Part shown: positions 25,557-33,883 of the stretch, piece by piece
Layout of the letters: every line of letters starts with the position of its first letter
How positions within the stretch are numbered: the stretch's first letter is position 1
Assembly (NCBI GenBank): GCA_016872535.1
Contig: VGZQ01000026.1
Coordinates: 1 to 38,179, forward strand
From: Rhodospirillales bacterium
Lineage (GTDB): Bacteria > Pseudomonadota > Alphaproteobacteria > Rhodospirillales > 2-12-FULL-67-15
Length of the DNA stretch: 38,179 bases
Reading direction: 5' to 3'
Notes under the pieces: generated by a model
The model's database searches: none
Told to the model about the DNA's origin: nothing
The model's input: only the letters and a program-made list of their open reading frames with translations
Position numbers and translations under genes: made by a program

Positions 25557-27387
25557 GGCGCGCTTCCTCGGTTGCGGGCAGGGCGAAGCGGAAGATCGTG
25601 CCGCCGCCCGGCCGGGGCGCCGCGCTCAGGCGGCCGCCGTGGGCCTCGACGATGCTCTGGCTGATGGACAGCCCGAGCCCGTCGGCATTGGTGGTGTAGA
25701 AGGGATCGAACAGCCGCTCGCGCGATTCAAGCGGCAGGCCCGGCCCCGTGTCTTCGACCGCGACCTCGACCGCGCCGTCGGTGCACGCGCGCGTGCGAAG
25801 CGTGATTTCCCGCACCGGCGAAGAATCCTCGGCCATGGCTTCGATCGCGTTGCGGATCAGGTTCACGATCACCTGCTCCACCTTGACGGAATCGGCGCGG
25901 ATGCGCGGTGCCGGCGAGGCGAGGTCGAGGACCAGGCGCGCGCCCGCGCGGCCGGCCTCGGCGGTCATCAACTCGGCGGTCTCGCGAACGATCTTGTTGC
26001 CGTCGAGGGTGGCGCGGCGCGGCGCTTCCTTGCGGATGAAAGCGCGGACGCGGCGGACGATGGCGGCGGCGCGTTCGGCCTGGGCGGAGGCCTGTTCGAG
26101 CACGCCCAACAATTCGGCCGGGTCGGCCGTGCCCTGCCTCAGGCGCCGCACCGCTCCCTTGGCGTAATTGACCACGGCGGCGAGCGGCTGGTTCAACTCA
26201 TGGGCGATGCCGGACGCCATCTCGCCCATGGTGTTGAGGCGGTGGACATGGGCGAGTTCGGCCTGGCGCTCGCGCGCGCTCGCTTCGGCGCGTTGGCGCT
26301 CGGCGGCTTCGCGCTCGAGATTGGCGTTGGCGAGGGACAGTTCGCGGGTACGGCGCGCGACCAGCTGTTCGGTACGCAAAAGCCAGAGCCCGATCACGAT
26401 CAGCACCACGACGCCAGCCGCGATCCAATGGCCGTATTGTTCGGCGAGATCGGCGATGGTGATTTCGCCGAGGTCGGCGTAAGGTCCGAGGCGCAGTTCG
26501 TGATACAGCTCGTGCACCGGGGTGTAATCGAGGGGCACGGTCCAGCCGCGGTAATCGCCGGCGCGGGCGGCAGGCGAATCCGGGGGCATCTGCAACAGCG
26601 CGAGCGCGACGGCTTGTGCGAGTTCCGGCGGCGTGTGGCGGAGCTTGGCGAACGGCCATTCCGGGTAGAGGCGGGTGGAAACGCGGTAGGGAAATCCGGG
26701 GTAGTTGCGCGGGTTGAGCACGCGAAAGTCTTCGAGGCGGATTTTGCCTTCGGCGGCCATGGATTCGAGGGTGTCGGTGCGGAACGTTCCCGCGTCGACC
26801 TCGCCCTTGAGCACGGTGAAGGCGATCAAATCCTGCGGGAATCCCGAAAACTTCAGGGACCCGAAATCCTTGAACGGGTCGAGGCCATGCGCCTTCAATT
26901 CGCGCCAAGCCATGAGCAGGCCGCCGAATCCTTCCGGCTGCACCGCCATGAACGACTTACCCTTGAGATCGGCGATGGTCTTGAGGTCATGGCGATCGGC
27001 GCGGACGAAGATCGCCGCCCCGAACGCGCTTCCGGTCGGCGTGCGGAGCGTGGCGATGCGCGAAATGCCGTGGCGCGCCTCGAGATCGACGTAGTTGCCG
27101 GTGTTGGTGACGACGAAACCGAGCGCGTCGGTCTCCACCGCGTCGTTGAGCGCGGCGGGCGCGAGCGGGACCACCTCGAAGCGGACGCTCGGAATAGCGG
27201 TGGACAGGAACTCGGCGGTCGGCGCCCAGCGCTTGCGGGCGTCCTCGTCGCCGCGGAAGGCGAGCACGCCGATCTTGACCGGCGTCGGCTCTTCGGCCTT
27301 CGCCGACCGAAAGTCGGCCGTCGCGAGCGGCGCGGCCAACGCCGCAGTCTGAAGGGCGAGGGCGACGATGGCCATGCGCCGGATCAT
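25543..27387 (-). CDS. TtrS-like sensor histidine kinase with a PhnD-like periplasmic domain
   Basis: A 614-residue kinase from ATG 27387. The signal peptide (about 1-30) leads into a phosphonate/PhnD-type binding domain: VKIGVLAFRGDEDARKRWAPT at the start, then GSAFGAAIFVRADRHDLKTIADLKGKSF. A membrane helix at about 340-362 (WIAAGVVVLIVIGLWLL) is followed by a coiled-coil linker. The dimerisation box is MASGIAHELNQPLAAVV with phospho-acceptor His 396. The ATPase domain has the N-box NLIRNAIEAM and G-boxes DTGPGLP and GLGLSIS. TtrS, the tetrathionate sensor, has this layout, but other PhnD-kinases sense other ligands, so the signal is not certain. The ATG overlaps the stop of the quinone-oxidoreductase gene (ATGA). 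The long upstream open frame to 27579 lies inside that gene. Confidence 0.9.
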   Translation of the reverse strand: MIRRMAIVALALQTAALAAPLATADFRSAKAEEPTPVKIGVLAFRGDEDARKRWAPTAEFLSTAIPSVRFEVVPLAPAALNDAVETDALGFVVTNTGNYVDLEARHGISRIATLRTPTGSAFGAAIFVRADRHDLKTIADLKGKSFMAVQPEGFGGLLMAWRELKAHGLDPFKDFGSLKFSGFPQDLIAFTVLKGEVDAGTFRTDTLESMAAEGKIRLEDFRVLNPRNYPGFPYRVSTRLYPEWPFAKLRHTPPELAQAVALALLQMPPDSPAARAGDYRGWTVPLDYTPVHELYHELRLGPYADLGEITIADLAEQYGHWIAAGVVVLIVIGLWLLRTEQLVARRTRELSLANANLEREAAERQRAEASARERQAELAHVHRLNTMGEMASGIAHELNQPLAAVVNYAKGAVRRLRQGTADPAELLGVLEQASAQAERAAAIVRRVRAFIRKEAPRRATLDGNKIVRETAELMTAEAGRAGARLVLDLASPAPRIRADSVKVEQVIVNLIRNAIEAMAEDSSPVREITLRTRACTDGAVEVAVEDTGPGLPLESRERLFDPFYTTNADGLGLSISQSIVEAHGGRLSAAPRPGGGTIFRFALPATEEARHDAA

Positions 27388-28367
27388 GCGTCCTCCATGA
27401 CCAGGGCGACCTTGCCCGCCGAACGGCGGGCCAGCAACGCGGCGAACGCTTCTCGCGCCTCGGCCAGGGGCAAGACGTGCGAGGCATGGGGCCTGAGCGC
27501 GCCTTCCTTCCACCAGCCGAGCAGCACGTCGAACTGGCGCGCGAAATCCTCCGGCCGGATGTTGCGGTAGGCTCCCCAATAGAGGCCGATTACGGTCAGG
27601 TTCTTGACCAGAAGGATATTAGCTGGGATTTGCGGCACCTCGCCGCTGGCGAAGCCGACCACGACGATGCGCCCGTCGGGCGCGGTCGAACGCAAAGAAG
27701 CCTCAAACGCGCCGCCGCCGACCGGGTCGTAGACCACGTCGGCGCCGCGCTCGTCGGTCAATTCCTTTATGCGCGTGCGCAGATCCTCGGTGCGGTGATC
27801 GAGCGCGTGGTCGGCGCCGTGGGCCTTGGCCAACGCCAGCTTGTCGGCGCCGCCGGCGACGGCGATCACGGTGGCGCCAAGGCGCTTGCCGATCTCGACC
27901 GCGGTCAATCCGACGCCGCCTGCGGCACCGTGGACCACCAGCGTCTCGCCGGCCTTAAGTCGCGCCCGGTCGGCAAGCGCTAAGTATGACGTGCCGTAGA
28001 CGATGGGGAACCCGGCGGCGGCGGTGTAATCCATGCCGTCCGGAATCGGCCAGACGCGACCCTCTTCCGCCACCGCTTCCTCGGCGAAGGCACCTCCCGA
28101 CACCAGCGCCATGACCCGGTCGCCGATCTTGACGCGCGTGACGCCGGGTGCGGTTTCGATCACTTCGCCTGCGGCCTCGAGTCCCGGCACGAAGGGCGGC
28201 GTTCTCTTTTCCTGGTAGGTGCCCTTGATCATCAGGGTGTCGGCGAAATTGAGCGCGGCGGCGCGCACGCGGATGCGCACGCCCCGCGCGATCATGGCGG
28301 GCGAAGGTACGTCCTCGACGACAAGCGTGCTCGGATCACCGAGCGCGGGACAAACAACCGCGCGCAT
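27384..28367 (-). CDS. Zinc-free NADPH:quinone oxidoreductase (MDR family, QOR-type)
   Basis: A 327-residue medium-chain dehydrogenase/reductase of the zeta-crystallin type. It begins MRAVVCPALGDPSTLVVEDV and carries the QOR pattern ALNFADTLMIKGTYQEKRTPPFVPGLEAAGEV, read in pieces at residues 37-70. The nucleotide-binding loop is VHGAAGGVGLTAVEIGKRLGA. No structural-zinc cysteine cluster is seen. It is expected to reduce quinones or enones with NADPH in the cytosol. ATG 28367 is preferred over 28454 because AAAGGG precedes it and the longer version starts with a Pro-rich tail. It heads the operon that continues with the sensor kinase and response regulator, overlapping the kinase start by 4 bp. 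Confidence 0.92.
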   Translation of the reverse strand: MRAVVCPALGDPSTLVVEDVPSPAMIARGVRIRVRAAALNFADTLMIKGTYQEKRTPPFVPGLEAAGEVIETAPGVTRVKIGDRVMALVSGGAFAEEAVAEEGRVWPIPDGMDYTAAAGFPIVYGTSYLALADRARLKAGETLVVHGAAGGVGLTAVEIGKRLGATVIAVAGGADKLALAKAHGADHALDHRTEDLRTRIKELTDERGADVVYDPVGGGAFEASLRSTAPDGRIVVVGFASGEVPQIPANILLVKNLTVIGLYWGAYRNIRPEDFARQFDVLLGWWKEGALRPHASHVLPLAEAREAFAALLARRSAGKVALVMEDA

Positions 28368-28452
28368 GGAGTTGCCCTTTCGCGAATAACACTCGATTAT
28401 GGCCGAGGCCGGCCCAAGCGGAAAGGTGGCGGGCGGGTTGGGGAAGGGGGAC

Positions 28453-29007
28453 ATGCGGGGTTATTTCGGCATCGGCATCGAGGGCGCTAGTAAGGCGATG
28501 AACGTGGGCGCACTGTTCCGCACCGCGCACGCTTTCGGCGCTTCCTTCGTGTTCACCGTCGCCGCCGCCTACGACCCCGAGGAAGGCGGACGGGCGGACA
28601 CCTCGGCCGCGACCGCAAGCGTCCCGTTCTACGCCTTTCCCGACGTCAAATCCCTGTTGTTGCCCGAAGGTTGCGCGCTGGTCGGGATCGAGCTGATGGA
28701 CGGCGCGATCGATTTGCCGAGCTTTCGTCACCCCCGCGTCGCCGCCTACGTGCTCGGACCGGAACGGGGCCGGCTGTCGGCGGCCATGGTCGTGCGCTGC
28801 GCGCATGTGGTGAAGATCCCGACCGCCTTCAGCATCAACGTCGGACTCGCGGGCGCGCTCGCGATGTATGATCGGGTATTGACCTTGGGTCGCTTCGCGC
28901 CGCGCCCGGTGCGCGCGGGCGGCCCGACCGAGGCTCTGCCCAAGCACACGTTCGGCTCGCCCAAGTTCCGCCGCGCGGTCGCGAAATTTCAACGGTTCCC
29001 GCCGTAA
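28453..29007 (+). CDS. SpoU/TrmH-family RNA 2'-O-methyltransferase
   Basis: A 184-residue SPOUT methyltransferase. The start is ATG 28453, with GGAAGGGGG just upstream; a start at 28399 is possible but adds a glycine-rich non-family tail. Motif 1 is GASKAMNVGALFRTAHAFGA, motif 2 is AAYVLGPERGRLS (about residue 96-110), and motif 3 is IPTAFSINVGLAGALAMYDRV, forming the SAM-binding trefoil knot. The target is a tRNA or rRNA ribose; which position cannot be told from sequence alone. Its end abuts the convergent asparaginase gene with one base between stops. It diverges from the quinone-oxidoreductase gene. Confidence 0.9.
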   Translation: MRGYFGIGIEGASKAMNVGALFRTAHAFGASFVFTVAAAYDPEEGGRADTSAATASVPFYAFPDVKSLLLPEGCALVGIELMDGAIDLPSFRHPRVAAYVLGPERGRLSAAMVVRCAHVVKIPTAFSINVGLAGALAMYDRVLTLGRFAPRPVRAGGPTEALPKHTFGSPKFRRAVAKFQRFPP

Positions 29008-29008
29008 T

Positions 29009-30004
29009 TCACGCGCCGAGGTCCGCGCTCGCGCGCAAGATCCCGATGTCGCGCCCGGCGACGTTGCGCAGGATCGGCGCACGCCAGTCGGCAAGCTCGA
29101 TACCGGCGAAACGCGCCAGCAGCGCGGCCATGGCCACCGCCGAGGCGCGGCACGCGCCGTCCTCGATCTTAACGGCGATGCCGAGACCCGCGCCGGGAAT
29201 CGCGGCGGCGTGCATGCCCTCGGCGCCGCCCTTGACGATGAATTTTCCGCTTCCGGCCGTCATCGCTTCGGTGTCGAAACGCCCAGGGCCGGACACCAGC
29301 CTCGGATGGCACGTCATGGCCTGGAATACCGCGCGCGCGGCCTCCGCCCGCGCCGGGGGCAGTCGTTCGGGTTGGGCGAGGCGGGCCATGGCGCGGGCCA
29401 AGCCGTTGAGCGGCATGGCGTAAACCGGAATGCCGCAGCCGTCGACGCCGGTCGGGGCGTCGGCGAGGCTCGCGCCGCTCATGTCGGCGAGGACGGCCTT
29501 GAGCCGCCGCTCGGCCGGATGGTCGGGTGCGAGGTAACCCCGCGTCGGTTCACCGAGGTGCAGCGCGCCGGCCAGAATCCCCGTGTGCTTGCCCGAGCAG
29601 TTGTTGTGGACCGGAGAGGGAACGCGACCCCGCCGGATCAATTCCTCGGCCGCGCGCGCGTCGGTCGGGGCGTGCGCGCCACATTCGAGATCGGCTTCCG
29701 CGAGCCCTATGCGTGCGAGCCAGGCACCGACGCGCGCGGTGTGCTCGGGGCCGCCGTCGTGACTCGCGCAGGCGAGCGCGATTTCCTCCGATCCGACGGC
29801 GAAACGCTTAGCCGCGCCGGTTTCGATCAGGGCGAGCGCCTGCAACGGCTTGATCGACGAACGGGGATAGATCGCGATCACGGGATCGCCGAACGCGGCG
29901 ACGACGTGCCCGTCGGCGTCGACGACGACCGCGTGGCCGCGATGGCGGCTTTCGACCATCGAACCGCGGGTGGCCTCGACCAGGATCGGCGGGTGGATGG
30001 GCAT
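29009..30004 (-). CDS. L-asparaginase II (Rhizobium etli type)
   Basis: A 331-residue enzyme of the distinct asparaginase II family first described from Rhizobium etli, unrelated to E. coli AnsA/AnsB. It hydrolyses asparagine to aspartate and ammonia. Visible landmarks are PRSSIKPLQALALIETGA (Ser 49/50 and Lys 52), the LACASHDGG motif with Cys 79 and Ser 81, the VHNNCSGKHTGILAG stretch with a conserved cysteine near 135, and GVDGCGIPVYAMPL. The C-terminal region has GSGKFIVKGGAEG. No signal peptide, so it is cytosolic. It is monocistronic here. The stop is one base away from that of the convergent methyltransferase gene. Confidence 0.93.
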   Translation of the reverse strand: MPIHPPILVEATRGSMVESRHRGHAVVVDADGHVVAAFGDPVIAIYPRSSIKPLQALALIETGAAKRFAVGSEEIALACASHDGGPEHTARVGAWLARIGLAEADLECGAHAPTDARAAEELIRRGRVPSPVHNNCSGKHTGILAGALHLGEPTRGYLAPDHPAERRLKAVLADMSGASLADAPTGVDGCGIPVYAMPLNGLARAMARLAQPERLPPARAEAARAVFQAMTCHPRLVSGPGRFDTEAMTAGSGKFIVKGGAEGMHAAAIPGAGLGIAVKIEDGACRASAVAMAALLARFAGIELADWRAPILRNVAGRDIGILRASADLGA

Positions 30005-30086
30005 GACGCCATAGATATAGCGCAGCCCGTTAATCCTTAGCCATTCCTTAACAGCCTGTTAACCCGGGCGGCATTACCTGTTGGCC

Positions 30087-30698
30087 ATGTCCAGGGTTTT
30101 GTTTGCCGTCGTCGCCTTGCTGCTCGGCGCCGCGCTCGTCGCGCCGTCGCCGGTCATGGCGCAAACCAAGAACGGTCAGGCGAAGAATGGGCAGGCCAAG
30201 AATGGCTCCCCCAAAAACGGTAAAGCCAAGAAAGCCGCCGCGCCCGCGAACGGCGCGAATCCCAATGGAGGGCATCTCGGCACGTTCGGCGATTGGGAGG
30301 CCTATCGCGACCCGCGCGAGGGGTTCTGTTATGCAGGCTCCAAGCCGACCAAGTCCGAGGGTCGCTACACCCAGCGCGGCGACGTGTTCGTGCTCGTGAC
30401 CCACCGGCCGAAGGAAAAATCGTTTAACGTGGTCAGTTTCGAGGCCGGCTACGCGTTCAAGGAAGGCGCCGAAGCGACCGCGACCATCGGTGCGCAGACG
30501 TTCGCCCTCTTCGGCCATGGCGAACAGGCCTGGACGAAGGATGGAAACGGCGACGCACAACTGGTGAAGGTGATGCGGGCCGGCTCGACCATGGTGGTCA
30601 AGGGCACCTCGTCGCGCGGCACCCCGACCACGGATACCTATTCCCTGACCGGCGTTTCAGCCGCGCTCGACGCCATCGACAAGGCCTGCCCGCGTTAA
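30087..30698 (+). CDS. Invasion-associated locus B (IalB)-like exported protein
   Basis: A 203-residue protein with a signal peptide (MSRVLFAVVALLLGAALVAPSPVMAQ). Next comes a Lys/Asn/Gly-rich repeat segment of about 40 residues and then an IalB-type domain: FGDWEAYRDP, CYAGSKPTKSEGRYTQRGDVFVLVTHRP and the C-terminal VVKGTSSRGTPTTDTYSLTG. Cysteines near 82 and 201 could form a disulfide. In Bartonella IalB contributes to erythrocyte invasion, but the family is widespread in free-living alphaproteobacteria, where its role is unclear. ATG 30087 is chosen; the TTG at 30081 is an alternative. It is monocistronic and divergent from asparaginase. Confidence 0.85.
   Translation: MSRVLFAVVALLLGAALVAPSPVMAQTKNGQAKNGQAKNGSPKNGKAKKAAAPANGANPNGGHLGTFGDWEAYRDPREGFCYAGSKPTKSEGRYTQRGDVFVLVTHRPKEKSFNVVSFEAGYAFKEGAEATATIGAQTFALFGHGEQAWTKDGNGDAQLVKVMRAGSTMVVKGTSSRGTPTTDTYSLTGVSAALDAIDKACPR
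30168..30227 (+). repeat. Four 15-bp imperfect tandem repeats in the IalB-like gene
   Basis: Four consecutive units start at 30168, 30183, 30198 and 30213, each coding Lys-Asn-Gly plus two variable residues (QA, QA, SP, KA). The repeats keep frame, so changes in copy number would only lengthen or shorten the linker behind the signal peptide. Confidence 0.85.
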
Positions 30699-30708
30699 CT
30701 TGATTCGG

Positions 30709-31101
30709 TCATTCAACCTGGAATTTATAAACGGCTGTTGTCCGACGTGGCTTGTCGACGGCAACGCGCGCCGCCCACTCGCCCGGCATTTCGAGGATGA
30801 TATTCGCCGAATACTCGCCGGGCGCTCCGCTCGGCATCGCCTTTGTCTTCGGGACACGATGCATCATCGGCATGCTCGGCATGTCGACGTCGATCTCGAC
30901 AATGGCGTCGGACACGGGCTTGCCACCGTCCTTGAGGACAATCATGAGTTTTCGCTCCAGCGGCTTGTTGGTCGGCTGGGCGCGAAAAGTCAATTCGAGT
31001 AGGTTCTGCGCCGACGCTGGAACCGCGATGCTCATTAAGAGCCCGACGCCAATAAACATGGCCATTAGAAGCGCCAACCGTCCCCGCGAAGGTATTTTCA
31101 T
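30709..31101 (-). CDS. YtkA/FixH-like exported protein
   Basis: A 130-residue protein with an N-terminal signal or anchor (LALLMAMFIGVGLLMSIAVPASAQ) and a small beta-sandwich domain of the FixH/YtkA type: VLKDGGKPVSDAIVEIDVDMPSMPMMHRVP, then GAPGEYSANIILEMPGEWAARVAVD, both read in parts. The methionine/histidine cluster (MPSMPMMH) in the loop could bind copper; that is a guess. GGAGAT precedes the ATG at 31101. It lies 23 bases after the last permease gene and looks like the terminal gene of the Liv-type transport operon, an unusual partner for an ABC importer. I found no cbb3 oxidase genes here that would suggest a FixH role. Confidence 0.8.
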   Translation of the reverse strand: MKIPSRGRLALLMAMFIGVGLLMSIAVPASAQNLLELTFRAQPTNKPLERKLMIVLKDGGKPVSDAIVEIDVDMPSMPMMHRVPKTKAMPSGAPGEYSANIILEMPGEWAARVAVDKPRRTTAVYKFQVE

Positions 31102-31124
31102 GGTCGATCTCCGTTACATTTGAA

Positions 31125-32027
31125 TTAGCGTTTCGACAACATGACGTGGTGTAAACCCTTGGACCAAGAGGATAGCGGTCGATCGATAAGCCCGCTCGGG
31201 CGAAGAATAAGAACGAAAACGATGAGCGCCCCGAATGCGATCATCCGATAACCGCCGAAAACACGCAGTTGCTCCAAAAGAACGATATCGAGGGCGGCGC
31301 CGAGGACCGGCCCCAGCACGCTGCCGACGCCGCCCAAGAGCGTGTAGGCGACGGCATGTATGCCGAACATCAGACCGAAGTTTTCCGGATTGATATACGT
31401 CACGTAGTGGGCGAACAGGCCGCCGCCAAGCCCGGCAAGGCCGCCGGAAATGGTGAAGGCAACTAGGCGCGTCGTTTGCGGGTTGATGCCGATGGCGGCG
31501 GCAAGTATCGGATCTTCGGCAACGGCTTCGATCGTTCGGCCGAAATGAGATCGACGCAACAGGCCGACCGCTATCACGACCACGATCGCGATCGTACCGC
31601 AGAGCACGGCTTGACCGATGACGCCCATTCCGGCGACGAAAAAATAATCGATGCCCGAAAAGCCCAACATCCCCTGAGGGCCTATCTCGCGACCATCGCG
31701 TACGACGCGCCATTCGCTCATTAACATAACCTGGCGTACAAATTCCGCGAAGATCAGAGTGTAAATCGTGAACTGCAGCCCATGGGACCGGAGAATGGGC
31801 ATGCCGGCCACATACGCGGTGAGCGCCGCGGCTGCGGTGCCGGCGACAAGCGACATTCCCAACCCGCTGTTCAGGAACACGGTGCACACTGCCGCCACAT
31901 AGGCGCCGACGCCGAAGAAGGCGTGTTGGCCGAAGGAAATCTCGCCCGCCAGGATGACGACGTAGCAACTCATGGCCAATACGACCATGATCGAGAATAC
32001 GGTGGCGACGGATAACCCGTATTCCAT
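31125..32027 (-). CDS. Branched-chain amino acid-type ABC permease, LivM family (second pair)
   Basis: A 300-residue polytopic inner-membrane protein of the LivM type. Conserved landmarks include the N-terminal EISFGQHAFFGVGAYVAAV, the central GRTIEAVAEDPILAAAIGINPQTTRLVAFTISGGLAGLGGGLFA (read in pieces, the transmembrane-domain EAA-like loop), and VAYTLLGGVGSVLGPVLGA. Together with LivH it would form the translocation channel. It is the last permease of the operon, 9 bases after the second LivH gene, and forms a complete second H-M pair with it. The substrate need not be an amino acid: Liv-type systems also carry urea, amides and aromatic acids. Confidence 0.92.
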   Translation of the reverse strand: MEYGLSVATVFSIMVVLAMSCYVVILAGEISFGQHAFFGVGAYVAAVCTVFLNSGLGMSLVAGTAAAALTAYVAGMPILRSHGLQFTIYTLIFAEFVRQVMLMSEWRVVRDGREIGPQGMLGFSGIDYFFVAGMGVIGQAVLCGTIAIVVVIAVGLLRRSHFGRTIEAVAEDPILAAAIGINPQTTRLVAFTISGGLAGLGGGLFAHYVTYINPENFGLMFGIHAVAYTLLGGVGSVLGPVLGAALDIVLLEQLRVFGGYRMIAFGALIVFVLILRPSGLIDRPLSSWSKGLHHVMLSKR

Positions 32028-32036
32028 CGCCGTTTC

Positions 32037-32921
32037 CTAGCCGCTCGCCAGCCGCGCGCGCCCGCCAAATCCATGCGGAAAAAGCGCAAGCAGACAGAGC
32101 ATCAGCCCGTATCCGATCAGATCCCGGTAGCCTGGCCCGGCCAGTTCAGTGCCGACACGTTCCATGATCCCGAGGCCAAGAGCGGCCGCAACTACGCCCC
32201 AGAGGTTGCCCGCGCCGCCCAAGACCAAGATCACCAACCCCTTGAGGGTCGCCCACATCCCGATGTGAACGTCGATGGCATGCTGCGCGGTGGCGAACAC
32301 ATATCCGGCGATTACGCCGATGACCGCCGCCAGCGCAAATGTCCACCGGGTCACGCTTGCGGCGTCGATGCCGAGCAGGCCGGCCAAAGCCCGATCCTCG
32401 ACGACGACGCGTATCTTGAGGCCGGCGCGCGAATGGAAAAGAAAGGCATATATGCCCGCACACAACGCAAGGCTCAAAACGAACGCGAAAATATGGTCGA
32501 CCCTTAACTCCAAACGACCGACCGATACCAAGGCCAGATCGAAAGGGTTGACGATGGCTTGACCGCGCCCGTGGCCGGGGGTGCGAATCAGAAACTCCTC
32601 GATGATCATCCAGATACCGAGGGTTGCCACCATGCTGAATCGGCCGTCACCGCGCACCCAGGCAAACGCCAGCCGTTCGACAGCGAGCGTGATCGCGATC
32701 CCGATAATCAGCGCGAGCGGCAGCGCCGCCGGCCATGGAACGCCATGAAGATTGACGGAGAGCGCCGCCAAATAGACCGACGCCATCAAGGTCGTGCCAT
32801 AGGCGAGGTTGACCCGTTTCAGCACGCCGAACATCAAATGAAAGCCGAGGCCGAGCAGGGCATAAATGCCGCCCGCGACCAAACCCTCGATTGCCGCTTG
32901 GAGGACGAACCCGGGCATCAC
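32037..32921 (-). CDS. Branched-chain amino acid-type ABC permease, LivH family (second pair)
   Basis: A LivH-type permease of 293-294 residues; GTG 32921 and ATG 32918 are adjacent in-frame starts. It opens with the typical GFVLQAAIEGLVAGGIYALLGLGFHLMFGVLKRVNLAYG, read in parts. The cytoplasmic coupling region is RVVVEDRALAGLLGIDAASVTRWTFALAAVIGVIAGYV, and the C-terminal WATLKGLVILVLGGAGNLWGVV resembles other LivH proteins. It follows the first LivM gene by 3-6 bases. Its sequence differs clearly from the first LivH in the same operon (33884-34786), so it is not a recent duplicate. Confidence 0.92.
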   Translation of the reverse strand: MMPGFVLQAAIEGLVAGGIYALLGLGFHLMFGVLKRVNLAYGTTLMASVYLAALSVNLHGVPWPAALPLALIIGIAITLAVERLAFAWVRGDGRFSMVATLGIWMIIEEFLIRTPGHGRGQAIVNPFDLALVSVGRLELRVDHIFAFVLSLALCAGIYAFLFHSRAGLKIRVVVEDRALAGLLGIDAASVTRWTFALAAVIGVIAGYVFATAQHAIDVHIGMWATLKGLVILVLGGAGNLWGVVAAALGLGIMERVGTELAGPGYRDLIGYGLMLCLLALFPHGFGGRARLASG

Positions 32922-32924
32922 GCC

Positions 32925-33881
32925 CTAGGGCTCCCGGACCATCGGACTGGAAACCCTGGGACTGGAACGGTCGAGCAGTGCCCGTAACCGCCTTCCCACG
33001 GCCCATTTGCGCACATTCGCGGCCGAGATCATGCCGGCCGGACGGAACAGCATGACCGCGATCATCAGAATGCCGAACAATTCGAGTCGGAATTCCTTCA
33101 CCGGCCGGGAGACTTCGGGCAGAAGGGTGAAGATGACGGCGCCGACGAGCGGCCCCCACATGGTCTGGCCGCCACCGATGACGACGTACGCGAGTACCAG
33201 CGCCGAAAGATATATCTTGAAATCGTCGCCCGAGATGAACGTCATCAGATGAGCGTAAAGGCCGCCACCGATGCCGGCAAGAAACCCGCCGAAAGCAAAC
33301 GCGCCCACCTTCATGAACGAAACGTTGATCCCGATCGACTTGGCGACGATCTGGTCTTCCTCGATGATTCGCAGGACTCGGCCGAGACGCGAGCGTTCGA
33401 GAATCGCGAAGACGACGACAACGACCAACACCACGCACCACACGATCGACATGTACTCGAATGTCCCGATATTGTGCTCGTTCAAATAGCTGATGTGGCG
33501 GAAGCCGACCGGGCCATCCGGCCCTTGCCAGGTGTCGCCGGCCGCGCCTTCCCGCGGCTTGCCGAAACGAAAATTATGAAGCACGACCCGTATCGCCTCG
33601 GCGAAAGCCACGGTGGCCACAGTCAGATAATATCCCCTGAGCCTGAGCGTTGGGACACCGACGAACAGGCTTGCGATCGTGCCGGCGGCACCCCCCGCGA
33701 TCACGGCAACGAATAAATTCGCGCCGCTGAGAACCGTAAGCGTAGCCGCCGTGTAGGCGCCAATGCCGAAAAAAGCGGATTGGCCGAGCGATACTTGTCC
33801 CGTCATGTAGCTCGCGTACACGCTGTAGGCGAGCAGGACGTTAATGCCGGTGAACGTCAGAACCGTGTACCAATAACTCAT
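32925..33881 (-). CDS. Branched-chain amino acid-type ABC permease, LivM family (first pair)
   Basis: A 318-residue LivM-type permease. It begins YWYTVLTFTGINVLLAYSVYASYMTGQVSLGQSAFFGIGAYTAA (N-terminal helices, read in parts). It has the coupling loop RLGRVLRIIEEDQIVAKSIGINVSFMKVGAFAFGGFLAGIGGGLYA and the C-terminal VIGGGQTMWGPLVGAVIFTLLPE. The C-terminus carries a basic tail (RKWAVGRRLRALLDRSSPRVS). It lies 2 bases after the first LivH gene and just before the second, within a single transcription unit. The two LivM proteins of the operon diverge strongly, including in the N-terminal helices. Confidence 0.92.
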   Translation of the reverse strand: MSYWYTVLTFTGINVLLAYSVYASYMTGQVSLGQSAFFGIGAYTAATLTVLSGANLFVAVIAGGAAGTIASLFVGVPTLRLRGYYLTVATVAFAEAIRVVLHNFRFGKPREGAAGDTWQGPDGPVGFRHISYLNEHNIGTFEYMSIVWCVVLVVVVVFAILERSRLGRVLRIIEEDQIVAKSIGINVSFMKVGAFAFGGFLAGIGGGLYAHLMTFISGDDFKIYLSALVLAYVVIGGGQTMWGPLVGAVIFTLLPEVSRPVKEFRLELFGILMIAVMLFRPAGMISAANVRKWAVGRRLRALLDRSSPRVSSPMVREP

Positions 33882-33883
33882 GG

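Noticed and set aside
25555-27570. 671-codon open frame opposite the sensor kinase
   Set aside because: Antisense shadow; the kinase on the other strand has all expected motifs.
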